This document shows, in pieces, positions 1-10,057 of a DNA stretch of 23,219 bases. The stretch is from Cyclostephanos tholiformis (Eukaryota; Bacillariophyta; Thalassiosirophyceae; Thalassiosirales; Thalassiosiraceae), in contig JALLPB010000110.1 of NCBI GenBank assembly GCA_036939975.1, forward strand, positions 1 to 23,219, in the 5' to 3' direction. Positions within the stretch are counted from its first letter, which is position 1, and each line of letters opens with the position of its first letter. Both the position numbers and the translations under genes were made by a program. The notes below the pieces were generated by a model. It did not search any database and was not told the DNA's origin. It saw nothing but the letters and a program-made list of their open reading frames with translations.

Positions 1-349
1 TTTATAACTAAGAATTCTAACTTTAAGTATGATTTCTTAGTTTCCCTCAACTCCATTATTGCAAGTCGTAACAAAAAGGATTAAGAGAATGGTGAAGGGC
101 AAGCTTGAGTTCCAATTTTTTTTCTCAGCTTCATTATGTACAAAAATGGCGGGATGAACTGTTATTCCCAACAAAAAATTATAAAAAAAAAACAAAAAAA
201 CGGACCAAAAAATTAAGGCAAAATCCTCAGAAAAAAGGAAGCGCCCAGAACAACGCCGATGAGGGTGTATTGAGACGACAACATCTCCAAACACCAGCGG
301 CACCGAGAGGAACTATCGGGATCGAAATACGCACAGGGAGAAGGACATA
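1..349. other. AT-rich upstream region of RPN7
   Basis: No gene is recognised here. The stretch is AT-rich, with an A-run region around 176-215, and ends in the RPN7 start codon. It probably holds the RPN7 promoter and 5' leader. Short ORFs on both strands give low-complexity translations with no recognisable domain. Confidence 0.5.
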
Positions 350-2007
350 ATGGCGCCCACGATGGACATCGACGAGAACAAGTCCACGACGACGGCTATC
401 AATGCGGCCGCCAAGCCCAAGAAGGCGAAGAAGGTACTCGCTACCCCGTCCGCGTCGTCGGAATCCGCCTCGGCCCATCCCGACATGTCCTTGGCACAGG
501 ACATACACCGCCTCGTCATGGTACACGACGGCAAGCTCTCGCGCGAGGACGCATACGCGATAATCGGCCGTGATCCCGGAGAGTTACTCGAGGATGTCAT
601 GTCGAGGGTCGGCACGGGCGGGAAAGACATCGAGGACGCCATGAGGATGAACGGTACGAGGTACGCGCCACCGGTCGTCGGTGACGGCGACGACGACGCC
701 CCCGCGACGACGTCGTCCGAGGGCGAGACCGTAGTCGACGGGACGGAGGGTGGCGGGGAAGATGACGATAACGACGAGCCCCTGCTGAACCCGTCGCTAT
801 ACCGACACCTTCGATCCGCCCTCTCGTACTCGTCATCCTCCTCGGCCTTGTCCGAATCCGACCTAGACGCCTTAGTCTCCCATCACGAAAACGTCCTATC
901 GTTCCTTAGGTCGGCAATCGCCAAGGCCTCGGAAGAGGCGGGGGACATGGAGGTACTGCACGCCAGCATGGACGTGGCAAGGTACTCGGCAAGATGCTGC
1001 GCGAAGGAGGATGCGATGGACGCGTACCGGGCGGTATTGGCGTTGCCGAAATTAAGCGTCGGGAAGAGACTCGATGCCCACCTCGAGATGGCTCGCGTGC
1101 AATCCTTCTGGGGCGATTATCGTGGCTACGGCGAGACTCTCGCGAGTGCGGCCAAGGCCATTGCCAAGGGTGGGGATTGGGACAGGCGCAATCGTCTCAA
1201 GGTTTACCAGGCTTTGTCGTTCTTGCTGGTTAGGGACGTATCATCGGCTAGCAAGTTGCTAGTGGATGGGATAGCCACTTTCTCGTGCGTGGAATTGTGC
1301 GATTATCCGGAATTCGTAGCTTATGCGATAGTCACGGGATTGCTTAGCCTGAAGAGGACGGAGCTTAAGAAGTCGATCATCGACGGTAGCGAGGTATTGC
1401 AGGTCGCCAAGGAAATCCCGGTGTTGGTGAGTTTTTTTTGCCTTGATCATATCCAGGGATGACGCACGTTTGTCTCGTGGGAGGTCCGATCACACGACGT
1501 GAAATATCTTTTGATCCTCGCGTTTACATTAACATTAACTCACTTGGGATGATATTGCTCTCGGCGCGAAACTACCATCCCTCCCTCACACGCTACGAAT
1601 ATCAGATTCGACTTGCCAACACTCTCTACGACTGCGATTACAAGGCCTACCTCCACTCCCTCGTCGACCTCCAACCTCACCTGATAGCGAATCGCTACCT
1701 CCAACCCCATGCCGGCTACCTCCTGCGCGAGCTTCACGTCCTCGCCTACCAGCAGTTCCTTGACTCGTACCAGTCCGTGACCCTCGAGTCAATGGCCACG
1801 AGCTTCGGCGTCGGGACGGAGTTCTTGGATGTGCAGCTAAGTCGCTTCATCGCTGCCGGAAGGCTCACCGCCAAGATTGACAAGTACGGCGGCGTGGTGG
1901 AGACGAACAGGCCCGATTGGAAGAACGCGAGGTATCAGGAGATGATCCAAAAGGGGGACTTGCTACTGAATCGCATCCAGAAGCTTGGGCGCGTTGTGGA
2001 CCTGTGA
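350..2007 (+). CDS. RPN7: 26S proteasome regulatory subunit RPN7 (PSMD6), two exons
   Basis: RPN7 is a PCI-domain subunit of the 19S lid of the 26S proteasome and helps scaffold the lid around the RPN11 deubiquitinase. Exons are 350-1426 and 1606-2007, with a phase-0 intron of 179 nt (donor GTGAGT, acceptor ATATCAG), giving 492 residues. Residues 274-287 include GGDWDRRNRLKVYQ, almost identical to animal PSMD6. Exon 2 carries the PCI winged-helix signature, with motifs such as SRFIAAGRL, KIDKYGG and VETNRPDWKN, and ends in KGDLLLNRIQKLGRVVDL as the family does. The protein is about 100 residues longer than human PSMD6 (389). The excess is an N-terminal Ala/Lys/Ser tail (1-45) and an acidic Gly/Asp/Glu insert (about 111-143). 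A possible AATAAA signal lies at 2030-2035. The family assignment is very secure; the exact ATG is inferred from the first in-frame Met. Confidence 0.95.
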
Positions 2008-2502
2008 GATCTTTTCGTTCGAAGACCAGAATAAACTGAGAAGGAGGTGGAGATTCCAAAGACTATCGTTTTGTCCACGAGCCGGGGTATGATATTGTAT
2101 CGAATTTATCACATGGGGTGAAGCAAGAGGAATCATGTGCCGGAAAAATTGTCGCTTCTGCGTTACGATTATTGTAATGATCGCATTGTATTAAGATATA
2201 GTTTCAGTCATTTGATCTTTATGTAGGTAACTGTTGATTTTTACGACAAATTCAGTCTGTGGTGGTTGTCGAAGGATGGATGACTTCTATCGAGGGCAAA
2301 CTTATTAAAATATTCAACTAAGTTTGCTTGGTCGTTTCTTTTTAATAACTACTTACCAGTTTCAAGACCCTACGGATTTTAAATTCAAATTCTGGTTCAC
2401 TAGTTTCGCAGAACGTCAATTTTAAATATGATACGATATTTTCTGAAAGCGCCTCTGATTTTGATCATTGTGAAAACTGCAAAACCCGAGTCCGATTCAG
2501 CA
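2008..2502. other. Intergenic region between RPN7 and the TPR gene
   Basis: About 495 bases of AT-rich DNA. I see no RNA gene, repeat or conserved ORF. It should contain the RPN7 3' UTR and the promoter of the next gene. An in-frame ATG at 2428 would add 25 hydrophobic residues to the TPR protein, but this looks like leader sequence. Confidence 0.45.
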
Positions 2503-3233
2503 ATGACTTCTTTATCTTCGTATGATGTTCAGCTACGAATTCGGCGAGCTGCAGAGGAACGCAACGCAGCCCATCAAGATTTGGCGCTATGGATTGACAA
2601 CGTTGCTATTCAAGGGACTAAAGTAAGGGATCATGACAAGACGACGAAGAAGAGAGAAAGTAAAACTGCAAAGGAGCATTCAGAAACCTTTTTGAACGAT
2701 GTGAGAATCTCATCAATCGATTGCATCCAGTGTGATGATGAACGATTGCAAGGCAATGAATACTTCGCGAAGGGAATGTATCAGGATGCGATCGCATGCT
2801 ACACTCGTTGCCTGGGCAATAGAAACGCTTTAACTTCGCCTATTGTCTACTCCAATCGTGGTAAGAATTGGAGCAGTCGCTTTAAATTAAGATAGAGGAT
2901 GCTGAAAAAACCCTCACTTTCACTCCAGCCATGGCACACTTGAAACTAAAAAGCTGGGTCCAAGCAGAGGCCGATGCAACGGCAGCGCTACGGATCGATC
3001 CTCTCCATTATAAATCCTATCAACGCAGATGCGTGGCCCGCCTTTCCATGGGAAAAGTACGCGCGGCAATGCAGGATATTTGCGCTGCGATGGACGCTGC
3101 CTGTACCGACGATTTGGCAGTCAAATCGACCATGGCGGAGATTCGTGAACTTCGTACAAAGATTGAAAAAAAGCTGGCTGACCTACCCACGAAATGCGTG
3201 TCAAGGAGGAAAATACCAGTTAAGGTTGTGTGA
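2503..3233 (+). CDS. Short RPAP3/SPAG1-like TPR co-chaperone protein, two exons
   Basis: Exons are 2503-2860 and 2929-3233, with a phase-1 intron of 68 nt (GTAAGA...CTCCAG). The joined protein is 220 residues. Residues 7-40 resemble the N-terminal helix of RPAP3, the TPR subunit of the R2TP/Hsp90 assembly machinery. A Lys-rich linker follows, then three TPR helix pairs at about 79-180, with RLQGNEYFAKGMYQDAIACY and VYSNRAMAHLKLKSW. The two-carboxylate clamp that grips the EEVD tail of Hsp90/Hsp70 is present at the expected spacing: R81 (usually Lys), N85, N118, K148 and R152. RPAP3 normally has two TPR domains and a C-terminal monad-binding domain; this protein has one TPR domain and stops after a basic tail (RRKIPVKVV). 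It could be a reduced RPAP3, an SPAG1-like factor or another Hsp90 adaptor. The ATG at 2503 is preferred over 2428 because the RPAP3-like helix starts there. Confidence 0.82.
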
Positions 3234-3627
3234 TTGTCAGCTTACAGCGCCCTCAATGGAGCGTTCCCAAAATTAAATTTGTGTGCATAGGATACGATGA
3301 ACGGCTTCACCATGGTGATGTTCTTTTATTTTTTGTTTTATGTATGTTTGGAAGATGGTTACCATTATTTTTTTCCTACGATGGGCCAATATCCGGCCTG
3401 AGTTGTTTCTACATTTTTATCTCTACATACACTATTAGGTAGAGTACCATGTGTAATACGATACTTCATATTATTATTTTCAGTATTTTTTGGTTTGGTA
3501 CAACCGTCGGCGGCGGCGGTTGAAAATGTGTGGTTGGTGCTGCTACATCATACGAAGCGCCTCTCTCTGCGAAATAATTAGGGCGCCATCGGCTAAGAAA
3601 AAGTAGTAGAAGCACTATCGGGACACG
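3234..3627. other. Intergenic region between the TPR gene and PP2A
   Basis: About 394 AT-rich bases with several T-runs. I see no coding or RNA feature. The part nearest 3628 is presumably the PP2A promoter and leader. Confidence 0.45.
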
Positions 3628-5024
3628 ATGTCGGGAGACAATGTCGACCAACTAGACGAGCAGATAGCGCGGATGAAGGGAGGTGGGACGTTATCAGAAA
3701 ATGAGGTTAAAGTGCTTTGCGACAGAGTGAGTCTTGGGTATTATGCGCTCATTCGTCGGGACGATTGTAGAGCACCCAATCTTGGCGGCGCTACAACTTG
3801 TATAGTTGTTAGCGTCCAGCGCACAACAATGATTTTCTTTCGTCGCAACTGTAACCATGCGGATCCATTTTCTCACTCTGAATTTAGGCGAAGGAAATTT
3901 TGGGGCAGGAATCAAACGTCCAGCCTGTAAGTGCCCCAGTGACCGTCTGCGGCGATATCCACGGTCAATTTTACGACTTAGCAGAGCTGTTCCGGATCGG
4001 AGGGTCGTGTCCCGAGTCAAACTACCTGTTCATGGGAGACTACGTCGATAGGGGATACTATTCGCTGGAGACTGTTACGCTCTTGATGTTGTTAAAAGTA
4101 CGTTATAGGAATCGCATAACCATCCTCCGCGGGAATCATGAAAGTCGTCAGATCACACAGGTGTAAGTTCCCCTCTGTTAGAATCACATTGCTACAATAT
4201 ATATTATTTATTTTCCCCTCCTTTTTGCTTGGCATTCCTAAATTATTTTACTTCATTTCGCGACCTGAAGTTACGGGTTTTATGACGAATGCCTGCGAAA
4301 ATACGGAAACGCCAATGTGTGGAAGCACTTCACGGATACCTTCGATTACCTCCCCATGACAGCCGTAGTCTCAGATCGCATTTTCTGCCTCCATGGTGGA
4401 CTCTCTCCCTCCATCGATACTCTTGATCATGCCAGGGACTTGGATCGCGTGCAGGAAGTTCCCCACGAAGGGCCCATGTGTGATCTAGTATGGTCGGATC
4501 CTGATGATCGGTGAGTGATGATGAATGCTATGAAGCCTGCTGCCCCATATCTTACTTAACTGACTCAATGATGTTTATTAATCAATATAGGTGTGGCTGG
4601 GGGATCTCGCCAAGAGGAGCGGGGTACACATTTGGGCAGGATATCACAGAACAATTCACCCACATCAACAATCTTCATTTCATTGCCAGGGCCCATCAGC
4701 TTGTTATGGAGGGATATCAGTGGCAGCACAATAGAACTGTAGTGACTGTTTTCTCAGCCCCCAACTATTGTTACAGATGTGGCAACCAAGCCGCCATAAT
4801 GGAGGTTGACGATGACGTTGATCACATCGATAAGGAAGCCGTCCATGATCATATCAAATTGTGAGTTAAGCTCTACCTGTTCTTCGGTTGCATTTACGAC
4901 GCCACTATACGTTTTCTCATTTCTCCCGTCTTTGATTCCTGTTCTACGCAGCTCGCAATTTGATCCGGCGCCGAGAGATGAAAATTGGCACAAAAGCGGA
5001 CGAACCCCCGACTACTTCCTGTAA
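3628..5024 (+). CDS. PP2Ac: Serine/threonine protein phosphatase 2A catalytic subunit, five exons
   Basis: Exons are 3628-3726, 3888-4162, 4271-4510, 4591-4860 and 4952-5024, giving 318 residues. The introns are 161, 108, 80 and 91 nt, with donors GTGAGT, GTAAGT, GTGAGT and GTGAGT. All metallophosphatase motifs are present: GDIHGQ (D56, H58), GDYVDRG (D84), [24 protein letters not shown] and [11 protein letters not shown]. The C-terminus is TPDYFL, the tail that is carboxymethylated and read by regulatory B subunits. This separates it from PP4 and PP6, as does [17 protein letters not shown]. The substrate class is phospho-Ser/Thr proteins, acting as part of an A-B-C holoenzyme. One oddity is about 10 extra residues (Asp/His-rich, in the segment [12 protein letters not shown]) between the IMEVDD strand and QFDPAPR. 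They are contributed by the end of exon 4 and are absent from animal and plant PP2A. Confidence 0.96.
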
Positions 5025-5431
5025 GGGCATTGATTGGTGTGGGGTGATATTGGCGCGTAATGAGAAGTCGGAGGAATCTGGAAGTGGGAGCGGAATTTTG
5101 ACAGTGGTTATTTGGGAGGTCGATGCGTGATACCTAATTTCAGGCGTGACCTTTACAAAATATTTCAGAAAGGTCTTTTTTTTAAGGGTTAACAAGCTGT
5201 CTCATAGACCGTGCTTTCCAGGCTCCAGCAGCAACCTTGGTTGCAAAACAATGATTAGTCCAGCCTTCATCCCCAGACGAATGAAAAGAAAAACTAGTCT
5301 TGTAAATACCTATTTTATAAACATTGGGATAATGCGCCAACTCTACATCGAATTAGATGCAATTGCTGCCCAAAATTGATCTCCCTCCTCGTCCCAACAT
5401 TCGGGCGTCCTTTTCATCGCATGCCTCCATT
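5025..5431. other. Convergent intergenic region between PP2A and the WASHC3-like gene
   Basis: About 407 bases between two genes that end toward each other. It should hold both 3' UTRs. Near its right end the 10-mer CATCGCATGC occurs twice about 17 bases apart (near 5415 and 5433). Nothing else is recognised. Confidence 0.4.
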
Positions 5432-5971
5432 TCATCGCATGCACTCATTTCCATCATCATTTCCCTTTTCCGGGAATAAACCGGGCACGGACGCAACCTT
5501 AGATTCCAACAGCGCCACTTGTTTTTCTAGCACCGTCAATTTGTGATCGATGCCCTCGTCGGCGGCGTTGACGTCCGCGATGAACGAATTTAGGAAAGAG
5601 CACGTCGTGACGAGGTAATGATGTATGGCATCGCACGCGACGCTCGATTCGAGGGGGGGCAAGCCGCCGAAGGCCAACCGTTCCTTACGGTGCATGGCCT
5701 CGAGCTGTTCGGACCGCCGCCGATCATATTCATCCCGGGACGACGCCTCGGTAGTCAGGCGAGCGCCGGGGCCTCGTATCGCGGAGTGGTAATTACGAGG
5801 AGAATCCTGGGGAGTTTTCATCCGCCCTCGACTCTCCGATGACGGAGCGCTTGACGACGACGACGACCGCGCAGCCGATGCATCGCCGCTCTCGTTATTT
5901 ATCGCGGACGCCGCCCTCTCGAGCTCCTTTGCCCGGATGGAGGGCAGTGCCGGAAGCGACGCGTTCGTCAT
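5432..5971 (-). CDS. WASH complex subunit 3 (CCDC53/WASHC3)-like coiled-coil protein
   Basis: The ORF is open from an ATG at 6139. I prefer the internal ATG at 5969-5971 (179 residues), because sequence upstream of it drops in GC content and looks like leader DNA; the longer form would be 235 residues. The N-terminal two thirds is Ser/Ala-rich and disordered. The last 65 residues contain FLNSF followed by a 29-residue heptad segment and then VASVPGL. The same FLN-x-F, 29-residue spacing and SIPGL end are found in WASHC3/CCDC53, and the homologous BRICK1 helix has FLNSF at the same spacing. These proteins are helical-bundle subunits of the WASH and SCAR/WAVE complexes, which activate Arp2/3 on endosomes or at the cell cortex. 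Unlike WASHC3, the helix lies near the C-terminus and the second conserved WASHC3 block is missing. The family call is by motif only. Confidence 0.6.
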   Translation of the reverse strand: MTNASLPALPSIRAKELERAASAINNESGDASAARSSSSSSAPSSESRGRMKTPQDSPRNYHSAIRGPGARLTTEASSRDEYDRRRSEQLEAMHRKERLAFGGLPPLESSVACDAIHHYLVTTCSFLNSFIADVNAADEGIDHKLTVLEKQVALLESKVASVPGLFPEKGNDDGNECMR

Positions 5972-6309
5972 CTTGTTGGCATCGATCGTAACGGGAGTGC
6001 GTTTTGTTGTTTTACACAAAGCTGCTCCTATGTTGTGTGAGAGTACTTCTTGAATCGAAGTTCCCGCCAAATCGTTGAAGTCACAAGTCGTTCTCCCCCC
6101 TGTTTTCGGCCCCCAATTCATGTCTTCCAGAAGGAGCAACGAAAGCCGTCGAAAGGCTGCGATCGATACTTACAAACAAAAAATATTATTGGTAAAAAAA
6201 TCAACAAGAATGACGCCGAGCCCGTGATACAACACTATACTCTCTATCCACCTGTCTTGCCTTTACGCTTACACATTTTAACCCCCACGACGTCGAGCCA
6301 TCGTAAATC
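5972..6309. promoter_or_regulatory. Probable divergent promoter between the WASHC3-like gene and RPN1
   Basis: The 338 bases separate the start codons of two divergent genes, so both promoters should lie here. The minus-strand reading frame of the WASHC3-like gene stays open to 6139, so part of this may be coding if the upstream ATG is used. A minus-strand GTAAGTATCG near 6170 could be a splice donor of a further 5' exon. No defined core-promoter element was identified. Confidence 0.4.
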
Positions 6310-9300
6310 ATGGCTCCGAAATCTGACGATAAGCCGGTGGAGCTGATGGCCGAGACCGAGACGAAGAAAAAGGACGGCAAGAACGGTACGAAGGACGGGA
6401 ATAAGAAGAGGAAGGATGGCAAGAAGAAAAAGAACGACAGCGGCGACGTGATCGACGATGCGAACGCCATGTCCGAGGAGGATAAGCAGCTTAAGGAACG
6501 ACTAGAGACGTGCGTGTCGACGTTGATAAACGAATCGAACGAGGTCGCGGTGACCCCCGCGATACGGCTCAAGGCCATCGACGTCATCGTGTCGGAATTG
6601 CGTAGCGCGACGTCGAGCATGACGAGCGTGCCGAAGCCGCTCAAGTTCCTGAGGCCGAAGTACGACGCGTTGAAGGGATATTACGGCAGCATCGCGGGGG
6701 ATGCGGGGGTCGATGGGGATAGGGAGATGGTGTACCTTAGGGCGCGATTGGGGGACGTATTGGCGGTGCTGGCCATGACTCTTGGCAAGCACGGTGAGTT
6801 TCTCCTTCTATTTTTCTTGCAGGGTGTGTGAGTGATGTGTGGGGGGGGAGAGCACATCATTGACATTGTGCGGATCAATAGTTCTCTCGCTATCACTGAT
6901 TTTCCTCCGGGCCCAATCATTCGACATCTAGCTTACTCTTTCATTTTCTCACTTCCTCCGTCCCGCACACGTGCGAATGCCCCACGCTATGACGACGAAC
7001 GACAACAAACAACCCAGAGGAACGCGAGTCCCTCAAGTTCAAACTCCAGGGTACGAAGGACTACCATCTACTAATGACCCTCGGCGACGACGCGTCACAG
7101 GACGATCTCGGCTCCTGGGGTCACGAGTTCGTTCGGTCCCTCGCCGGCGAGATCGGGCAGGAATACAACGCCCGCGTCGTATCGGGTGCGGACCCCGAGA
7201 AGGACGGGCCGTTCGAGGACCTATTGGCGATGGTCGATGTCATCGTGCCCTTCAACATCGCGCACAATTCGGAGGCGGAGGCGGTCGATTTGCTTATCGA
7301 GGTACAAAGACTCAAGAAGATATTGGACCTGGATAGCATCGACGAGAAGAATTACAGGAGGGTGTGCATGTACTTGATCAAAACCGCCGATTTCATGAGC
7401 GATCCCGACGATTACGCCGTGAGTTGACCTATTGATATCGAGTGTAGTTTTTTCATTCATTTCATGATGCCTTTCCCCGCTGTTTAAGCATTATTTCCCA
7501 TCGAATTTTCGCCCGTCACTCTGTCTCCCGAACGCACGCACACAAATCACGCGACAAAAAACAAACTTAGGAGGTCCTCGAATCAGCATACGAGTTATTC
7601 GTGAAACAATCTCAATACTTCGACGCTCTGCGTGTCGCACTCCGATTGGGCAACGAGGATGCCATCCCCTCGCTTTTCTCGCTGTGTTCTGAGGATAAAC
7701 TGATGAGGAAACAGATGTGCCTCCTCCTGGCCCGACAGCGCATCAACTACGTTGTCGAGGACGACGACGACGGGTCCGCGGAGGAGCTCAACGAGCTTAT
7801 CGGGAACGAGAAGCTTAGCGAGGAGTTCCTTAAGGTGGCGCAGGATCTGGACGTAATGGATCCGAAGACCCCCGAGGACATATACAAGAGTCACCTGGCC
7901 GAGACGGGTGGGTTCAGCAGGAGAAGGGATGCTGGAAATGCCGGCGTAGATTCAGCACGCGCGAACTTGGCAAGTACCTACGTCAATGCGTTCGTCAATG
8001 CGGGATTTGGACAGGATAAGGTAAGTCGCGTCTGTGACGTGGGCGAAACGTCCTTACAATTTTTTTTCATTTCAACGCACCACAATGCTGATCGCCATTT
8101 TTGTATTAATCTTCTCCCGCAGCTAATGACCCCAGACAATGAATGGCTGTACAAAAACAAAGATCACGGTATGATGGCGGCTGCGGCATCTTTGGGTTTG
8201 ATCCAGCTGTGGAATGTGGAGGAGGGCCTCGCGCAGATTGACAAATTTTTATATTCGTCCGAGGAATACGTCAAGGCGGGCGCCGCCCTCGCCGTCGGCA
8301 TTCTAAGCAGCGGAGTGCGCAACGATGCCGATCCGACCGTTGCCCTGCTGGATGAACACATCAATGGCGACTCCCATATCATGAAGTGCGCGGCTTGTAC
8401 TGGGTTGGGCATTGCATATGCGGGGTCGGCGAGGGAGGATGTCATGGAGCTCCTCCTTCCGATCGTAGAGCAGGAAAGTGCCGGACCCGCGACCATGCTC
8501 GAAGTGTCGCTTGCAGGCTTGGCTTTGGGGATGATATTTGTTGGAAAGTGCGACGACGCCGCCGGCGGGGCGATTGTGCAGCGGCTCATGGAAGCGTCGG
8601 ATGAGGAACTAGACCATTCTCACGCTAAGTTTCTTTGCATTGGTCTGGGACTTCTCTTCCTTGGCAAGATGGAAAAAGCTGAGGCGATGATTGAGGCGCT
8701 GAAAACAATTGAACACAAAATTTCCAAATTTGCCGCCATAGTTCTGGAAACTTTTGCCTACGCCGGCAGTGGCAACGTGCTGAGGGTCCAAGAAATGCTG
8801 CATCAGTGTGCCGAACATCTTGAGGAGGATGCGGCGCATCAAATGGCAGCTGTCATCGGCATCGGCCTTATCACGATGGGAGAGCCTGTAGGCGCCGAGA
8901 TGGCACTTCGATCGTTCGAGCATTTGCTCCACTACTGCGAGCTTCCTGTGAAACGGGCTGTGCCGCTCGCATTGGGTGTGCTTAATATCTCCAACCCGGA
9001 ATTCAGCGTCATCGATCAGCTGTCAAGGATGTCTCACGATCCTGATACCGAAATCTCTCAAAATGCCATCCTGGTCATGGGACTGACAAGCGCTGGCACG
9101 AATAACTCCCGTGTAGCGGGACTTTTGCGTCAATTAAGCGAGTTCTACAGCAAAGAGGCTGGTCACGTGTTCTGTGTTCGCATTGCACAGGCTATGCTTC
9201 ACATGGGAAAGGGTCTGATGACATTAAACCCCATGCACTCGGATAGGATGATTACCAGCGGACCAGCCCTGGGGGGCGTCATCACGTTGATATACTCATG

Positions 9301-9637
9301 TCTCGACCTCAAGAGCACATTGCTAGACAAAACGCACTATCTTCTGTACTACCTCACGTGTGCCATGAACCCGCGGATGCTCATCACGGTGAATGAGGAC
9401 CTATCGTGGAGGCCCGTGACGGTCCGTGTGGGACAGGCGGTCGACACTGTTGGCCAAGCTGGCAAGCCGAAGACAATCACTGGTTTCCAGACACACACCA
9501 CTCCCGTGTTAATCAGCGCCAAGGAACGGGCAGAGCTAGGGACAGAAGAAGTCCTTAGTGTAAGCAGTGTGTTGGAGGGCATTATTATCCTCAAAGACAA
9601 TCCAGATTACGAGACGCCGGAGTCGAATGATAAGTAG
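6310..9637 (+). CDS. RPN1: 26S proteasome regulatory subunit RPN1 (PSMD2), four exons
   Basis: RPN1 is the largest 19S base subunit next to RPN2. Its toroid of PC repeats docks ubiquitin, UBL shuttle factors and the USP14/Ubp6 deubiquitinase. Exons are 6310-6793, 7018-7418, 7571-8020 and 8123-9637, joined in phases 1, 0 and 0, giving 949 residues (human 908). Donors are GTGAGT, GTGAGT and GTAAGT. Residues 15-45 are Lys-rich. SEEDKQL and TSVPKPLKFLRP match the family N-terminus closely, as do GQDK, WLYKNKDHGM and the alternating PC repeats with YAGS motifs in exon 4. The C-terminal block GQAGKPKTITGFQTHTTPV (about 890-908) is nearly invariant. The long charged insert of human PSMD2 within the toroid is absent here (CAEHLEEDAAHQ instead). 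The ATG at 6310 is the only plausible start. Intron 3 (102 nt) is a multiple of three with no in-frame stop. Confidence 0.97.
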
Positions 9638-10057
9638 TAAGGATGACATTATATGGTTGGGAAAAGATTATGTTTACAGCAACAAACATAAAAACCTTGT
9701 TTTCTTCACCTCAACAATGTCTCTTAAATCGTGGCTCTAATCCATAATGGTCTGAATTCATTCACTCTTTCAACTAAGCTCCCTTCTCCTTCGGGCATAT
9801 CAAGGACCACACACAAGCATCCCCCCTACTCAAAATCCCAGCATCCTGCCTGCAACACCCTTGACCCACAAGGAGAAGGGGAATTGGGGGGGTGCCCCCC
9901 AATTCTTTAAGGCTCATAGAAAATCCAGCCTAACAAACCTCGTGTGAAACCCACTGAACCGCCAGCCCAGTCCACTGGTCCTCACCGCCGTCGTTGTTTG
10001 CCAGCCGCCCATCAGTGACCTCCATCAAATTCTCTCCTCTCCGAACGACAAAAAAAC
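9638..10057. other. Intergenic region downstream of RPN1
   Basis: About 420 bases between two plus-strand genes, holding the RPN1 3' UTR and the next promoter. It contains the paired inverted repeats listed separately. No coding potential was recognised. Confidence 0.45.
9781..9905. repeat. Two nested/adjacent perfect 11-bp inverted repeats with a strong hairpin
   Basis: The segment 9881-9905 is a perfect 11-bp stem (GAATTGGGGGG with CCCCCCAATTC) closed by a 3-nt loop. Immediately to its left, AAGGAGAAGGG at 9870-9880 is the exact reverse complement of CCCTTCTCCTT at 9781-9791, giving a second 11-bp stem across 78 bases. Together they could fold into a two-arm structure in the RPN1 3' region. 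They could instead be a relic of a small inverted-repeat element. No target-site duplication was identified. Confidence 0.7.

Noticed and set aside
37..303. 88-codon minus-strand ORF upstream of RPN7
   Set aside because: Its hydrophobic stretch comes from A-rich plus-strand DNA read as Phe/Leu codons. There is no family resemblance.
5146..5379. 77-codon plus-strand ORF between PP2A and the WASHC3-like gene
   Set aside because: It lies in AT-rich convergent intergenic DNA, shows no domain, and has no nearby splice or homology support.
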